Assembly: GCF_003243465.1 (NCBI RefSeq)
Contig: NZ_QFQZ01000003.1
Location: 1-64,000 of the forward strand
Source: Caulobacter segnis
GTDB lineage: Bacteria; Pseudomonadota; Alphaproteobacteria; Caulobacterales; Caulobacteraceae
DNA: 64,000 bases
Direction: 5' to 3'
Below, piece by piece: positions 22,754 through 31,288 of the stretch. Numbering within the stretch: the stretch's first letter is position 1; each line of letters starts with the position of its first letter. The notes under the pieces are model-generated. The model saw only the letters and a program-made list of their open reading frames with translations, had not been told where the DNA came from and searched no databases. Made by a program: the position numbers and the translations under genes.

Positions 22754-23587
22754 ATGGGGCGCTTCACGGGCAAGACCGCCGTCATCACCGGCTCAGGCCG
22801 CCGCAAGGGCCTCGGCGAAGCGATCGCGCGACGCCTGGCCGAGGAGGGCGCGTCGATCGTCATCTCCGACATCGGCCGCTCGACCGACCGGGCCACGCCG
22901 GGCGCGATGATCGGCGCGACCGACGAGATGGAGGCGATCGCACAGGACCTGCGGGCCCTGGGCGTGAAGGTCAGCACCAAGGCCTGCGACGTTCGGAGAT
23001 GGGACGAGGTCAAGGCGCTGGCCGACCATGCGGTCGCCGAGCACGGCTCTCTGGACATCTGGATCAACAACGCCGGCATCGGCTACATCATGAAGCCGCT
23101 GCTGGAGGTCTCGCCCGACGACTGGGAAGCGGTGATCGGGGTCAACCTCACCGGCGCTTTCTTCGGCCTGAAGGCGGCGGCCGAGACTATGGTCGCCCAG
23201 GGACGCGGCGGCCGGATCATCAATATCGCCAGCCAGGCGGCGAAGTCGGGCTTCCCGCACGCCCAGGCCTATACCTCGTCCAAGCACGGCCTGGTCGGCT
23301 TGGCCCGCTCCGCGGCGATCGAGCTGGGGTCCCAGGGGATCACCGTCAACAATGTCTGCCCCAATCACGTGACGACCGGCCTGGGCGCCTGGCAGAACGA
23401 GTACTTCTCGAAAGTGCTGGGTCTGTCGCTGGAGCAGTATCTCGCCCAGATGGCGGCCCGCATTCCAATGGGCCGGCCGGGGCTTCCGGAGGACACCGCC
23501 AACGCGGTGGCGTTCCTCTGCTCGGACGAGGCCGCCTACATCACGGCCGAAAGCCTGAATGTGTCGGGGGGCGAGGAGCCGCACTAG
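22754..23587 (+). CDS. Short-chain dehydrogenase/reductase
   Basis: 277 residues, classical SDR: glycine-rich TAVITGSGRRKGLGEAIA, NNAG motif WINNAGIG, catalytic Ser in INIASQAA and YTSSK (Tyr/Lys). The insertion in the cofactor loop (GSGRRKGLG) and in SDIGRSTDRATPGAMIGATDE is longer than usual and resembles SDRs acting on steroid- or terpenoid-like alcohols, which is only a suggestion. ATG 22754 follows the HapK stop by 2 bp; a TTG at 22739 overlaps it and is less likely. Confidence 0.88.
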   Translation: MGRFTGKTAVITGSGRRKGLGEAIARRLAEEGASIVISDIGRSTDRATPGAMIGATDEMEAIAQDLRALGVKVSTKACDVRRWDEVKALADHAVAEHGSLDIWINNAGIGYIMKPLLEVSPDDWEAVIGVNLTGAFFGLKAAAETMVAQGRGGRIINIASQAAKSGFPHAQAYTSSKHGLVGLARSAAIELGSQGITVNNVCPNHVTTGLGAWQNEYFSKVLGLSLEQYLAQMAARIPMGRPGLPEDTANAVAFLCSDEAAYITAESLNVSGGEEPH

Positions 23588-23703
23588 GCCGGGTTCGGCG
23601 AGGCGACGCCTGCTTTTGGCGCCCTTCGGAACAACGACAACGCCGGGCGGTTGCTCACCCGGCGCGTCTCATGCGCGCCCTTGTCCGCATGAGAAGGAAG
23701 TCG

Positions 23704-24528
23704 ATGATGATCGAAGACATTCGCCCCTTGGCCGTCGTCACCGGGGCTTCGTCGGGGATCGGCTACGAACTGGCGCGGCTGGCCGCGGAAGACGGCTATG
23801 ACCTGATCATCGCCGCCGACGAGCGCGCGATCTTCGAGGCCAAGGCGGCGCTGGAGCAGCACGGCGTCATGGTCGAGGCGCTGGAGGTCGACCTGTCGAC
23901 CACCGAGGGCGTCGACCGCCTGGTCGGCGTGATCGGCGGGCGACCGGTGGACGCACTGATGGCCAACGCGGGCCGGGGTCTTGGGCGCGGCTTCCTTGAT
24001 CAGGATTGGGCTGACGTGCGGTTCGTGATCGATACGAACGTCACCGGAACGGTATACCTGATCCAGCAGGTCGTGCGGGAAATGCGCGAGCAGGACCGCG
24101 GGCGGGTGCTGATCACCGGTTCGATCGCCGGCCTGATGCCGGGCTCCTTCCAGGCGGTCTACAATGGCACCAAGGCCTTCCTGGACAGCTTCGCCTGGGC
24201 CTTGCGAAACGAGCTCAAGGACACCGGCGTCACCGTAAGCTGCCTGATGCCCGGACCGACCGACACCGAATTCTTCGAGCGCGCCGACATGATGGACACA
24301 AAGGTCGGGACCGATCCGAAGAAGGCCGACCCGGCCGACGTGGCCAAGACCGGCTACCACGCGATGCAGAAGGGCGAGGGCGACGTCGTCGCCGGCTTCA
24401 AGAACAAGCTCCAGGCCGCCATGGCCGCCGTGACGCCGGAGAGCGTTCTGGCCGAACAGCATCGCAAGATGGCCGAGCCCGGCACGGCCAAGACGGACAC
24501 GCAGACCTATCAGAAGCCGCTGGGCTAA
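23704..24528 (+). CDS. Short-chain dehydrogenase/reductase (classical, YxxxK)
   Basis: 274 residues: AVVTGASSGIGYELARLAAEDGYDLI (glycine motif), MANAGRGLG in the NNAG position, GSIAGLMPG with the serine and YNGTK for the catalytic pair. This subgroup (DltE/YqjQ-like) often acts on acyl or hydroxy substrates; its C-terminal 70 residues (DMMDTKVGTDPKKADPADVAKTGYHAMQKGEGDVVAGFKNKLQ) are of the type found in acyl-group reductases. The start ATG 23704 is preceded by AGAAGGAAG. It is separated from the previous SDR by 116 bp. Any role in the island is inferred from position. Confidence 0.85.
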   Translation: MMIEDIRPLAVVTGASSGIGYELARLAAEDGYDLIIAADERAIFEAKAALEQHGVMVEALEVDLSTTEGVDRLVGVIGGRPVDALMANAGRGLGRGFLDQDWADVRFVIDTNVTGTVYLIQQVVREMREQDRGRVLITGSIAGLMPGSFQAVYNGTKAFLDSFAWALRNELKDTGVTVSCLMPGPTDTEFFERADMMDTKVGTDPKKADPADVAKTGYHAMQKGEGDVVAGFKNKLQAAMAAVTPESVLAEQHRKMAEPGTAKTDTQTYQKPLG

Positions 24529-24538
24529 GGTGGTGGGC

Positions 24539-24572
24539 CGCGGTGGGCGGTGGTTCGCCGCACCGCGTCTTT
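24539..24572 (+). terminator. Putative terminator, end of the catabolic island
   Basis: Stem CGCGGTG / CACCGCG with an inner GGCG / CGCC pairing, followed by TCTTT, between convergent genes ending at 24528 and 24586. Confidence 0.55.
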
Positions 24573-24585
24573 CCTGGCCAAACCC

Positions 24586-25245
24586 TTAGAAGCGGCGGTC
24601 CGCCTCGTCCTGGGTGTCATCGCCCATCTGCAGCGGACCCGCGTCGTTGCGGCCGATCTCCTCCAGGTCAGCCTCGTCCGCCGCCACGAACGAGCGGGGC
24701 TCCGGCGACAGGGTGGCCGCGCCTCTCGAGTAGCGCTCGTATTCCTCGGCGAAGCGGAGCGTCAGGAACGCCTGGTCCGGCGCCTTTTCCTTCAGTTCCA
24801 GGAACCAGGTCCCTTCTTCCTCATAGATGTGATGCAGCACCGCGCCGCGGATGTGCTCCAGCTTGTCGAACCAGGCCTGATCTTCCGGGGCGATGCGTTC
24901 CAGCTCGGCCATCTGCATCTTGGCGGTGGTCTGCTCGGTATAAGCCATTCCGGCGTGACCCTTCTCGCCACTCTTGGCGAGGGCGGGGTAGAGGACCACC
25001 TCCTCGGCCAGGGAATGGCCGTTTAGCACGGTCGCCAGCGTCTTGAACGCGGCCAGGCGATCGGCCGAATCTGTCGCCGTACGGGCGGTCGCGAAGGCGG
25101 CGCGGATCTGGTCGTGATGATCCAGCGCCATGGACAGCCAGTCCCCTTGGGCAGCGGCCGCTCGGGCCTTGGCCGTGGCTTCGGCGCGATCTTCTTCTGT
25201 CTCGGGCGGTGTGATCGCCCCCAGAACCTTGTCGACGATGGACAT
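24586..25245 (-). CDS. Hemerythrin-like HHE-domain protein
   Basis: 219 residues with a four-helix hemerythrin-type metal site: ALDHHDQIRAAFA (about 42-54), LNGHSLAEEVVLYPAL (about 79-94) and HIRGAVLHHIYEEEGTWF (about 136-153), giving the H, H-x-x-x-E and H-x-x-x-H ligands of a di-iron site. Such proteins bind O2 or NO or manage oxidative stress. The start ATG 25245 has CAGGAG 7 bp upstream; a longer in-frame reading to 25272 is not needed. It is monocistronic and convergent with the SDR. No specific partner is visible. Confidence 0.85.
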   Translation of the reverse strand: MSIVDKVLGAITPPETEEDRAEATAKARAAAAQGDWLSMALDHHDQIRAAFATARTATDSADRLAAFKTLATVLNGHSLAEEVVLYPALAKSGEKGHAGMAYTEQTTAKMQMAELERIAPEDQAWFDKLEHIRGAVLHHIYEEEGTWFLELKEKAPDQAFLTLRFAEEYERYSRGAATLSPEPRSFVAADEADLEEIGRNDAGPLQMGDDTQDEADRRF

Positions 25246-25338
25246 GTCTCGCTCCTGCAAACGGCGGTGCAAGGAGAAGCGGCGGGCGGCGCGGCGGTTC
25301 CTAGGGCCAGGCTAGATGCGTGTCGCTCGCATCGGGGT

Positions 25339-25818
25339 CTAGCGGCGCTCCAGCGCCTGCAGAGTTTTCAGCAGGCGCTGGATCTTGCCGTGGGTCCGCC
25401 GCGCCGCGTCCAGACGCTCCTTGGAGCGGTCCGCCGCTTCCGGGACGATGAAGCCGCCCCGCCCGCGTCGCACAACCAGCCCGGCCGCTTCGAGCGCTAC
25501 GAACCGCCGCCTTACGGTTTCATAGGGCTGTCCAAGCGATTGGGCGATCTGCCTGACCGAGACCGGGCGGCGATCGCGGTCCGGCGGCGGGTTGTCCAGG
25601 GTCGCGAACCGGTCGGCCGGCAAATGTGCGCAGTTTCCCGAGCTCAGGGCCGCCAGCACCAAGGCCGCCAGCAGGTCGCCGTCGTGCGACGCAGCCCCCT
25701 CGACAAGCTGGTCGAGCAGAAAATCAGCACCCGCGCGGGTGGCGATTCCCGCGTGCGGCTGAAGGTCGGCCGTTGTCGACGAAGACGATAGAGCGCTGTC
25801 TAAGGCAAAGCTTGTCAT
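25339..25818 (-). CDS. Small winged-helix/HTH transcription regulator
   Basis: About 159 residues. The second half contains RPVSVRQIAQSLGQPYETVRRRFVALEAAGLVVRRGRGGFIVPEAAD, a winged helix of MarR/GntR-like type (wing RRGRGGF). The first half, GADFLLDQLVEGAASHDGDLLAALVLAALSSGN, is helical and could be an effector or dimer domain. The start is uncertain: ATG 25818 or 25854 (the extension MVIVAPTAFSK has no ribosome site). Regulatory targets are unknown; the receptor at 28161 is divided from it by a hairpin and is a less likely partner. Confidence 0.6.
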   Translation of the reverse strand: MTSFALDSALSSSSTTADLQPHAGIATRAGADFLLDQLVEGAASHDGDLLAALVLAALSSGNCAHLPADRFATLDNPPPDRDRRPVSVRQIAQSLGQPYETVRRRFVALEAAGLVVRRGRGGFIVPEAADRSKERLDAARRTHGKIQRLLKTLQALERR

Positions 25819-25900
25819 GTCCTTGCTGAAAGCCGTCGGCGCGACAATGACCATATGGCAGGATGTCGCAGTGCGCCGCGGCGATCCGCAACCTGGCATT

Positions 25901-25929
25901 GAAGGCGACCCGCGCAGCGGGCCGCCTTC
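25901..25929 (-). terminator. Hairpin after the TonB receptor gene
   Basis: Imperfect inverted repeat GAAGGCG..CCCGC / GCGGG..CGCCTTC covering 29 bases, just downstream of the receptor stop at 25936. No T-tract on the minus strand, so it may be Rho-linked or stabilise the 3' end. Confidence 0.5.
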
Positions 25930-25935
25930 AACGGG

Positions 25936-28161
25936 CTACATGGGAGACACGCCGCCAGGGCTGGTCTGGAAGTCGAAGGCCGGTTCGCGCGCACGGCGCG
26001 GGTTGGCGGGGCCCTGACCACCGAAGCCATAGGTTATGCCGATAAATACGGCGCGGAGGTCCAGGTCCATCGCCCGGCGCTCCTTCAGGGCGGCCGTCTG
26101 GATGACCAGCTTGTCGCCGAAGGTCTTCAGCGAGTCCTGCACGGTGATCACCCCCGACAGGCGGTCGTTGAACTTGTGGCGGTAGCCCAGGTTCAGCATG
26201 CCGGTCGGCTCGCGATAGCCCTGCGGCGTCAGGCGCTTGCCGATGGCGAAGCCGCTGATCTGCAGGAAGTCCTTGGGCGTGGCCTGGACGTTGAGGGCGG
26301 CGTAGCCGGAGACGGTCCAGGTCGAGCGGCTGTCGGGGAAGCCGAGGTCGGTGGCGCCGATCTCGTTCCAGGCCGCATTGCCGCTGATCGTGTACGAGAT
26401 CTTGGGCGTCAGGCGGGCGTTGGCGACCAGTTCCAGGCCGCCGCTGCGGCTCTTGGCGAGGTTGGCCTTGGTGGTCAGCAGGGCGCCGCCGGGCAGCTCG
26501 CGCACCACATCCGTGACCCCGTCCCGGGCCTCGCGCCAATAGAGCGTGCCCAGATAGTAGTTGTAGCCCTTGCGCAGCTGGTAGGCGACCTCGAAGGAGT
26601 CCGTCACCTGCGGCTTCAGGCGCGGGTCGCCCTGGCGGTAGTTATAGGGGTCCTGATAGATCCGGTACGGGTTCAGGTCCTGCGCCGTCGGGCGTTGGAT
26701 GCGGCGGCTGTAGCTGGCGTTGACCTGGCGCGTGTCATCGACCTTGTACTGCACGTGCAGCGACGGATAGGCGCGCAGATAGTCGTAGGAGTCTTTCAGG
26801 CTTGAGGTGACCTGGTTGGTGTCGATCTGGACCTCTTCCAGGCGCAGGCCCGGCATCACGGTCCAGTCGCCCATAGAACGACTGTAGGTAGCGTAGAGCG
26901 CGTTGACCGCCTGCTTGTACTTGAACTGATTGGTCAGCGACGGATCGGTGGTCAGGGATCCGCCCAGTGGCCCCCGAGCCCCGAAGTTGTCGTAGTCGTT
27001 GTCGTCGACCTGCAGCTCGTAGCCGGCGACCAGCTTGGCGCCGTCGGGCAGGGGGCGCTTGTACTCCGCCTTCAGGCGCGTCTGGACCAACTCGTCGCCG
27101 ATGCGGACGCGCTCGGCGTAGTTCGAGACGACCGGCAGTTGGTTGAAACCGTCCGACACGCTGGTCTGGCGGTCGCGGGTGCGCTCCAGGCTGGCGTGGA
27201 CGGTGAGTTCGTGATCGTCGCCGGACAGCTTGCGGCGCAGGTCGCCCGAGAGGGCGGCCACCGAGCGCTTCATCTCGCCGTCGCCGCGCCGCTGATAGCG
27301 GACGCTGGGCGCGCCACTCGGCGTGCGGCCGTCATAGTCCGAGCCGGACTTCGACTTGTAGCTCATGTCGTTGTAGCGGGCCTCGGCGCTGAGGCGCGTC
27401 TTCTTGTCGAGGTCGTAGTCGACGCCGGCGCGGGCGTTGTGCGACTGCCCGCGGCTGATGAAGCCGACCTTCTGGTGGCTGGGCGAGTATTTGCCGGTCG
27501 CGGCGTCCAGGCGCTCGCGATCGTCCACGATCTGCCCCTTGGCCTTGTCGCGCCGCCAGCCGCCGTCGGCCGACAGCGTCAGGGCCTTGGTGTTGCGGGC
27601 CAGGCTGATGCTGGCGTTCTTGCGGCCTTCGGTGCCGACATTGGCGCGCACCGAGCCGGTCGTTCCCACCCCGCGCTGCTGCTTGGTGATCAGGTTGATG
27701 ATGCCGGCCGAGCCTTCGGGGCTGAAGGCGGCCGACGGATTGGTCATCACCTCGACGCGCTCGAACTGGCTGGCGGGGATCTGCTGCAGGACCTGACCGC
27801 GGTTCTCGCCCTTGAACATGCCCGACGGCTTGCCGTCGATCATGATGGTGACGTTGGCGTCGCCACGAAGGCTGACATTGCCCTGCACGTCGACCTGGAC
27901 CGACGGCACGTTGCGTAGCACGTCGGCGACCGATCCGGTCGTGGCCTGTATGTCCTTGCCCAGGCTGTAGCTGCGGCGATCGATCGAGGTCTTGATGTCC
28001 TGGCTGGACGGGGCGGTGATCGTCACGCCCTGCACCTGGTTCGACGGCTCCTTCTTCGCCGGCGGCGGGGAGGCGGTCGTCGTCTGGGCGTAGGCGTTGG
28101 CGCTGAACGCGACCAGGCCCGTGGCGGCCATCAGGGCGGCGCGGCGGGTCGTAAAGGTCAT
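25936..28161 (-). CDS. TonB-dependent receptor, OMP_b-brl_3 type
   Basis: 741 residues. Signal peptide 1-25 (ending AYAQ), plug with TSIDRRSYSLGKDIQ, VADVLRNVPSVQVDVQGNVSLRGDANVTIMIDGKPSGMF and QFERVEVMTNPSAAFSPEGSAGIINL, then a long barrel ending FIGITYGFGG. This type has no obvious TonB box and is used for oligosaccharides, peptides or metal complexes. Unusually, about 25 residues follow the last strand (PANPRRAREPAFDFQTSPGGVSPM), so the protein does not end in an aromatic residue. Start ATG 28161 with GAGGAG upstream. A sequence identical to one before the ABC/two-component operon lies 75 bp upstream. Confidence 0.9.
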   Translation of the reverse strand: MTFTTRRAALMAATGLVAFSANAYAQTTTASPPPAKKEPSNQVQGVTITAPSSQDIKTSIDRRSYSLGKDIQATTGSVADVLRNVPSVQVDVQGNVSLRGDANVTIMIDGKPSGMFKGENRGQVLQQIPASQFERVEVMTNPSAAFSPEGSAGIINLITKQQRGVGTTGSVRANVGTEGRKNASISLARNTKALTLSADGGWRRDKAKGQIVDDRERLDAATGKYSPSHQKVGFISRGQSHNARAGVDYDLDKKTRLSAEARYNDMSYKSKSGSDYDGRTPSGAPSVRYQRRGDGEMKRSVAALSGDLRRKLSGDDHELTVHASLERTRDRQTSVSDGFNQLPVVSNYAERVRIGDELVQTRLKAEYKRPLPDGAKLVAGYELQVDDNDYDNFGARGPLGGSLTTDPSLTNQFKYKQAVNALYATYSRSMGDWTVMPGLRLEEVQIDTNQVTSSLKDSYDYLRAYPSLHVQYKVDDTRQVNASYSRRIQRPTAQDLNPYRIYQDPYNYRQGDPRLKPQVTDSFEVAYQLRKGYNYYLGTLYWREARDGVTDVVRELPGGALLTTKANLAKSRSGGLELVANARLTPKISYTISGNAAWNEIGATDLGFPDSRSTWTVSGYAALNVQATPKDFLQISGFAIGKRLTPQGYREPTGMLNLGYRHKFNDRLSGVITVQDSLKTFGDKLVIQTAALKERRAMDLDLRAVFIGITYGFGGQGPANPRRAREPAFDFQTSPGGVSPM

Positions 28162-28235
28162 GGGAGGTCTCCTCTGTTGCGAGGAACCTGCCAGGACGAC
28201 TCAAAGCGTTGCAGTGTCTGGGGTCACGCCGTCGG

Positions 28236-28253
28236 GGTGACGTTTGTCATGTC
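28236..28253. promoter_or_regulatory. 18-bp element shared with the ABC/two-component operon
   Basis: GGTGACGTTTGTCATGTC, with the palindrome TGAC-GTTT-GTCA, is identical to 34377-34394. It lies 75 bp upstream of the receptor start codon; the copy at 34377 lies 76 bp upstream of the ABC gene. It is likely the binding site of the response regulator at 37310. Confidence 0.65.
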
Positions 28254-28257
28254 CCGC

Positions 28258-28779
28258 TCAGCGCGACGGCGCGAGCGCGTCCACCGTCTGCGGATCGGCT
28301 GAGTCAGCCGCGCTGAACACCAAGGTGCGGGTGACGCCCAACCGGCGAACATTCACCTGGTTGACCTGGTCGCCATAGATGTCCGCGAACAGCGGCGCGC
28401 GCACGGTGATCGCGGCTGGGACGTCGGCCGGCGAAGCCTGACCGACATATTCGAGCCGGATCTCGTCCGCGCCCAAGGTCATGTCCTTCAGCGTGAGCGC
28501 GACGCGTTGGCCGGCGACCGAGACGCTGAAGCGATCGGCCATGTAGCCCTTCAGCGCGTCGACCGCTTCTGGATCGTCGAAACTGGCCTGGGCGCCAGGC
28601 GCGATCATCGCCAAGGCCGGCTCGGCGTCATGCGCCGGAATGCGGTGACTGACGCTCACCGCCCCGGTCTTGGCGTCGAGCTCCACGACGCTGAGAGCGC
28701 CGTGGCCGCGATGCGCGGCCGCCGGAAGCGGGGCGAGGGCGAGCCCCGCCGCCGCCATCAGTACGACCGCGCGCCGCAT
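28258..28779 (-). CDS. DUF6702-like secreted protein
   Basis: 173 residues with a signal peptide (to AAAHRGHG) and a mature beta-sandwich-like domain. The opening HGALSVVELDAKTGAVSVSHRIPAHDAEPALA has the pattern of DUF6702, small periplasmic proteins often encoded next to M1 metallopeptidases. Its ATG 28779 overlaps the peptidase stop (TGATG); GTG 28782 is possible. The coupled reading suggests a partner of the peptidase, but the function is not known. Confidence 0.7.
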   Translation of the reverse strand: MRRAVVLMAAAGLALAPLPAAAHRGHGALSVVELDAKTGAVSVSHRIPAHDAEPALAMIAPGAQASFDDPEAVDALKGYMADRFSVSVAGQRVALTLKDMTLGADEIRLEYVGQASPADVPAAITVRAPLFADIYGDQVNQVNVRRLGVTRTLVFSAADSADPQTVDALAPSR

Positions 28780-31196
28780 CACTTGGAGCTGTCGTCCTTC
28801 TTGCTGTCCGCGTTGGGCAGCGTGGCCAGGCTGTCGGGCCCGACCTTCAGGTTGGCGTCCTTCATCCGGTTGGAGCCTTCCGGCGGCTTGACGATCTTGA
28901 ACGTGGTCGGGACGATCGCGCCTTCATAGACGTTGTTGCCGCGATCGGCGTCCGCCGTTTCCCAAAGCGGGTCGAGCTGGGCGCCTTTCAGCTGCTTGGT
29001 CGACACGTACTGCCAGGTGACCTGCTTGGAGTTCTTGCGCCAGATTTCCGCGGGAATGCGGACGGTCTCGGACGAGCCGTCGGCGAAGTCCATCTTCAGG
29101 ATCACCGGCATCACCAGGCCGCCGATGTTGCGGAAGGTGAAGCGATAGATGTTGTCCTTGAAGTCCTGGGCCGCCAGGTCTTCCGGCGTCAGGTCCTCGC
29201 GCGCCGACTTGGCCTTCTTGCGCGCGCTGTCGAACACCGTGAACTCGTCGTTGGCGTTGTAGAAGTCACGCGTCTTGGGATCACGCTCGACGACGGTTTG
29301 CGCCTTGTTGTTGGCCGCAGTGCGCGACTCCGGCTCTTTCTCGTTCTGAGCCTTGCGGTTCGCGGCCTCGACGTCGGGATCGCCGCTGTCGATGCGACCC
29401 TGAACAATCTTGTCCAGCGCGATGTCGACGTGGTCGGTCGAGTAGAACCAGCCGCGCCAGAACCAGTCGAGGTCGACGCCCGACGACTCTTCCATCGTGC
29501 GGAAGAAGTCATACGGGGTGGGGTGCTTGAACCGCCAACGGTTCGCGTACTCCTTGAAGGCGCGATCGAAGAGTTCGCGGCCCATCACCGTCTCACGCAG
29601 GATGACCAGCGCCGTCGCGGGCTTGGAGTAGCCGTTCGGACCAAACTGGATCACCGAGTCGGACTGGGTCATCAGCGGCACCTGGTCCTGGCTGACCATG
29701 TACTCGACGATGTCCTTGGGCTCGCCGCGACGCGCCGGGAACTTCTTGTCCCACTGCACCTCGGCCTGGAACTCGAGGAAGCTGTTCAGGCCTTCGTCCA
29801 TCCAGGTCCACTGACGCTCGTCGGAATTGACGATCATCGGGAAGTAGTTGTGGCCCACCTCGTGGATCACGACGCCGATCAAGCCGTACTTGGCGCGCTC
29901 GGTATAGGTGAGGGCGCCGGTCTTCTTGTCCTTCACCGGCCGCGGGCCGTTGAAGGAGATCATCGGATATTCCATGCCGCCGACCGGGCCGTTGACCGAC
30001 TGCGCCACCGGATACGGGTAGGCGAAGGTGAAGTCCGAATAGACCTTCAGCGTGTGGGCGATCGACTTCGTCGAATAGGCGTCCCACAGCGGGCGGGCTT
30101 CCTTGGGGAAGAAGGACATGGCCATCACGACCGGGTGCTCGGCCTTGGCGTCCTCCTGCTTCACGCCCAGGGCGTCCCAGACGAACTTGCGCGAGCTGGC
30201 CCAGCCGAAGTCGCGGACGTTGCTGGCCTGGAAGATCCAGGTCTTCTCGGTCTTGGCCTTGCCCTTTTCGGCGGCCAGCGCCTCCTCGGGCGTCACGACA
30301 TAGACCGGTTCGCTGGCGGTGCGGGCCTTGGCCAGGCGGTCGCGCTGGGCCTGCGAGAGCACGGCGGCTGGGTTCTGCAGCACGCCGGTCGCGGACACCA
30401 CGTGGTCCGAAGGCACCGTCAGGGCGACGCGATAGTCGCCGAACTCCAGCGTGAATTCGCCCGAGCCGAGGAAGGCCTTGTTGTGCCAGCCCTCGTAGTC
30501 GGAATAGACGGCCAGGCGCGGGAACCACTGGGCGCCCTCGTAGATGCAGTTGCCGTCCTCGCCCTTGCCGGTGAAGCACTCATAGCCGCTGCGGCCCCCG
30601 ACGACCTTGTTCTCGACCATGGGCAGAGACCATTCGATCGTGAACTTGGTCTCGCCGCCATTGCCGCGCACGGCCGCCGGCAGGTCGACGCGCAGCAGGG
30701 TGTCGACGACGGTGAACTTCAGCGGGCGGCCGGAGGCGTCCTTCACCGAGGTGATCGTGAAGCCGCCTTCCCACTCCTTGAGGCGCTGGATGCGACGCAC
30801 CTGGCCCAGGCTCATCGCGTCACCCGAGACCGTTTCGGTCATCCGGCTGATCGAGTCGCGCTTGTAGTCCTGGTCCAGCAGCAGCCACAGATAGGGCAGG
30901 TTGTCCGGCGAGTTGTTCTTGTAGGTGATCGTCTCCCGGCCGGTCAGCGTCTTGGTGTCTTCGTTCAGGCGCACGGCGACGTCGTAGTCGACCTTCTGCT
31001 GCCAGTAGCGATAGCCCGGCGCGCCCGAGGCGTTGCGATAGTCGGTCGGAGTCGGCCAGTCTTCGCCTTCCAGCTGACGGAACTTGTCCTCGATCGGCGC
31101 CTTGGTCTGCTTGATGGCGTCGGCGTGAGCGACAGAAGCGGAGAGCGCGGCGGCGATGACGCCGGCCACGGCGTAGCGAATGGAACGCTTGGACAA
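28779..31196 (-). CDS. M1-family zinc metallopeptidase (secreted)
   Basis: 805 residues. Signal peptide MSKRSIRYAVAGVIAAALSASVAHAD. The active site HEVGH (about 440-444), followed 18 residues later by the third zinc ligand Glu in WMDEGLNSF, and the upstream GGMEYP segment (variant of GxMEN) assign it to the M1 aminopeptidase clan. The C-terminal half contains long charged linkers (ANRKAQNEKEPESRTAANNKA). It probably acts in the periplasm or outer membrane on peptides. The start codon is a TTG, supported by GAGGGG 6 bp upstream; no ATG fits. Coupled to the DUF6702-like gene. Confidence 0.88.
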   Translation of the reverse strand: MSKRSIRYAVAGVIAAALSASVAHADAIKQTKAPIEDKFRQLEGEDWPTPTDYRNASGAPGYRYWQQKVDYDVAVRLNEDTKTLTGRETITYKNNSPDNLPYLWLLLDQDYKRDSISRMTETVSGDAMSLGQVRRIQRLKEWEGGFTITSVKDASGRPLKFTVVDTLLRVDLPAAVRGNGGETKFTIEWSLPMVENKVVGGRSGYECFTGKGEDGNCIYEGAQWFPRLAVYSDYEGWHNKAFLGSGEFTLEFGDYRVALTVPSDHVVSATGVLQNPAAVLSQAQRDRLAKARTASEPVYVVTPEEALAAEKGKAKTEKTWIFQASNVRDFGWASSRKFVWDALGVKQEDAKAEHPVVMAMSFFPKEARPLWDAYSTKSIAHTLKVYSDFTFAYPYPVAQSVNGPVGGMEYPMISFNGPRPVKDKKTGALTYTERAKYGLIGVVIHEVGHNYFPMIVNSDERQWTWMDEGLNSFLEFQAEVQWDKKFPARRGEPKDIVEYMVSQDQVPLMTQSDSVIQFGPNGYSKPATALVILRETVMGRELFDRAFKEYANRWRFKHPTPYDFFRTMEESSGVDLDWFWRGWFYSTDHVDIALDKIVQGRIDSGDPDVEAANRKAQNEKEPESRTAANNKAQTVVERDPKTRDFYNANDEFTVFDSARKKAKSAREDLTPEDLAAQDFKDNIYRFTFRNIGGLVMPVILKMDFADGSSETVRIPAEIWRKNSKQVTWQYVSTKQLKGAQLDPLWETADADRGNNVYEGAIVPTTFKIVKPPEGSNRMKDANLKVGPDSLATLPNADSKKDDSSK

Positions 31197-31288
31197 ATTC
31201 AGCCCCTCAATTCAGAACCCTGATGAACCCCGGCGACACCTTGGCCATGACGCCAGGAGAAATCATCCCTTTTTTCAGTCCGGCGGCG

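Noticed and set aside
29298..31223. 641-codon plus-strand frame antisense to the M1 peptidase
   Set aside because: No domain and no ribosome site; the M1 gene has zinc ligands and a signal peptide.
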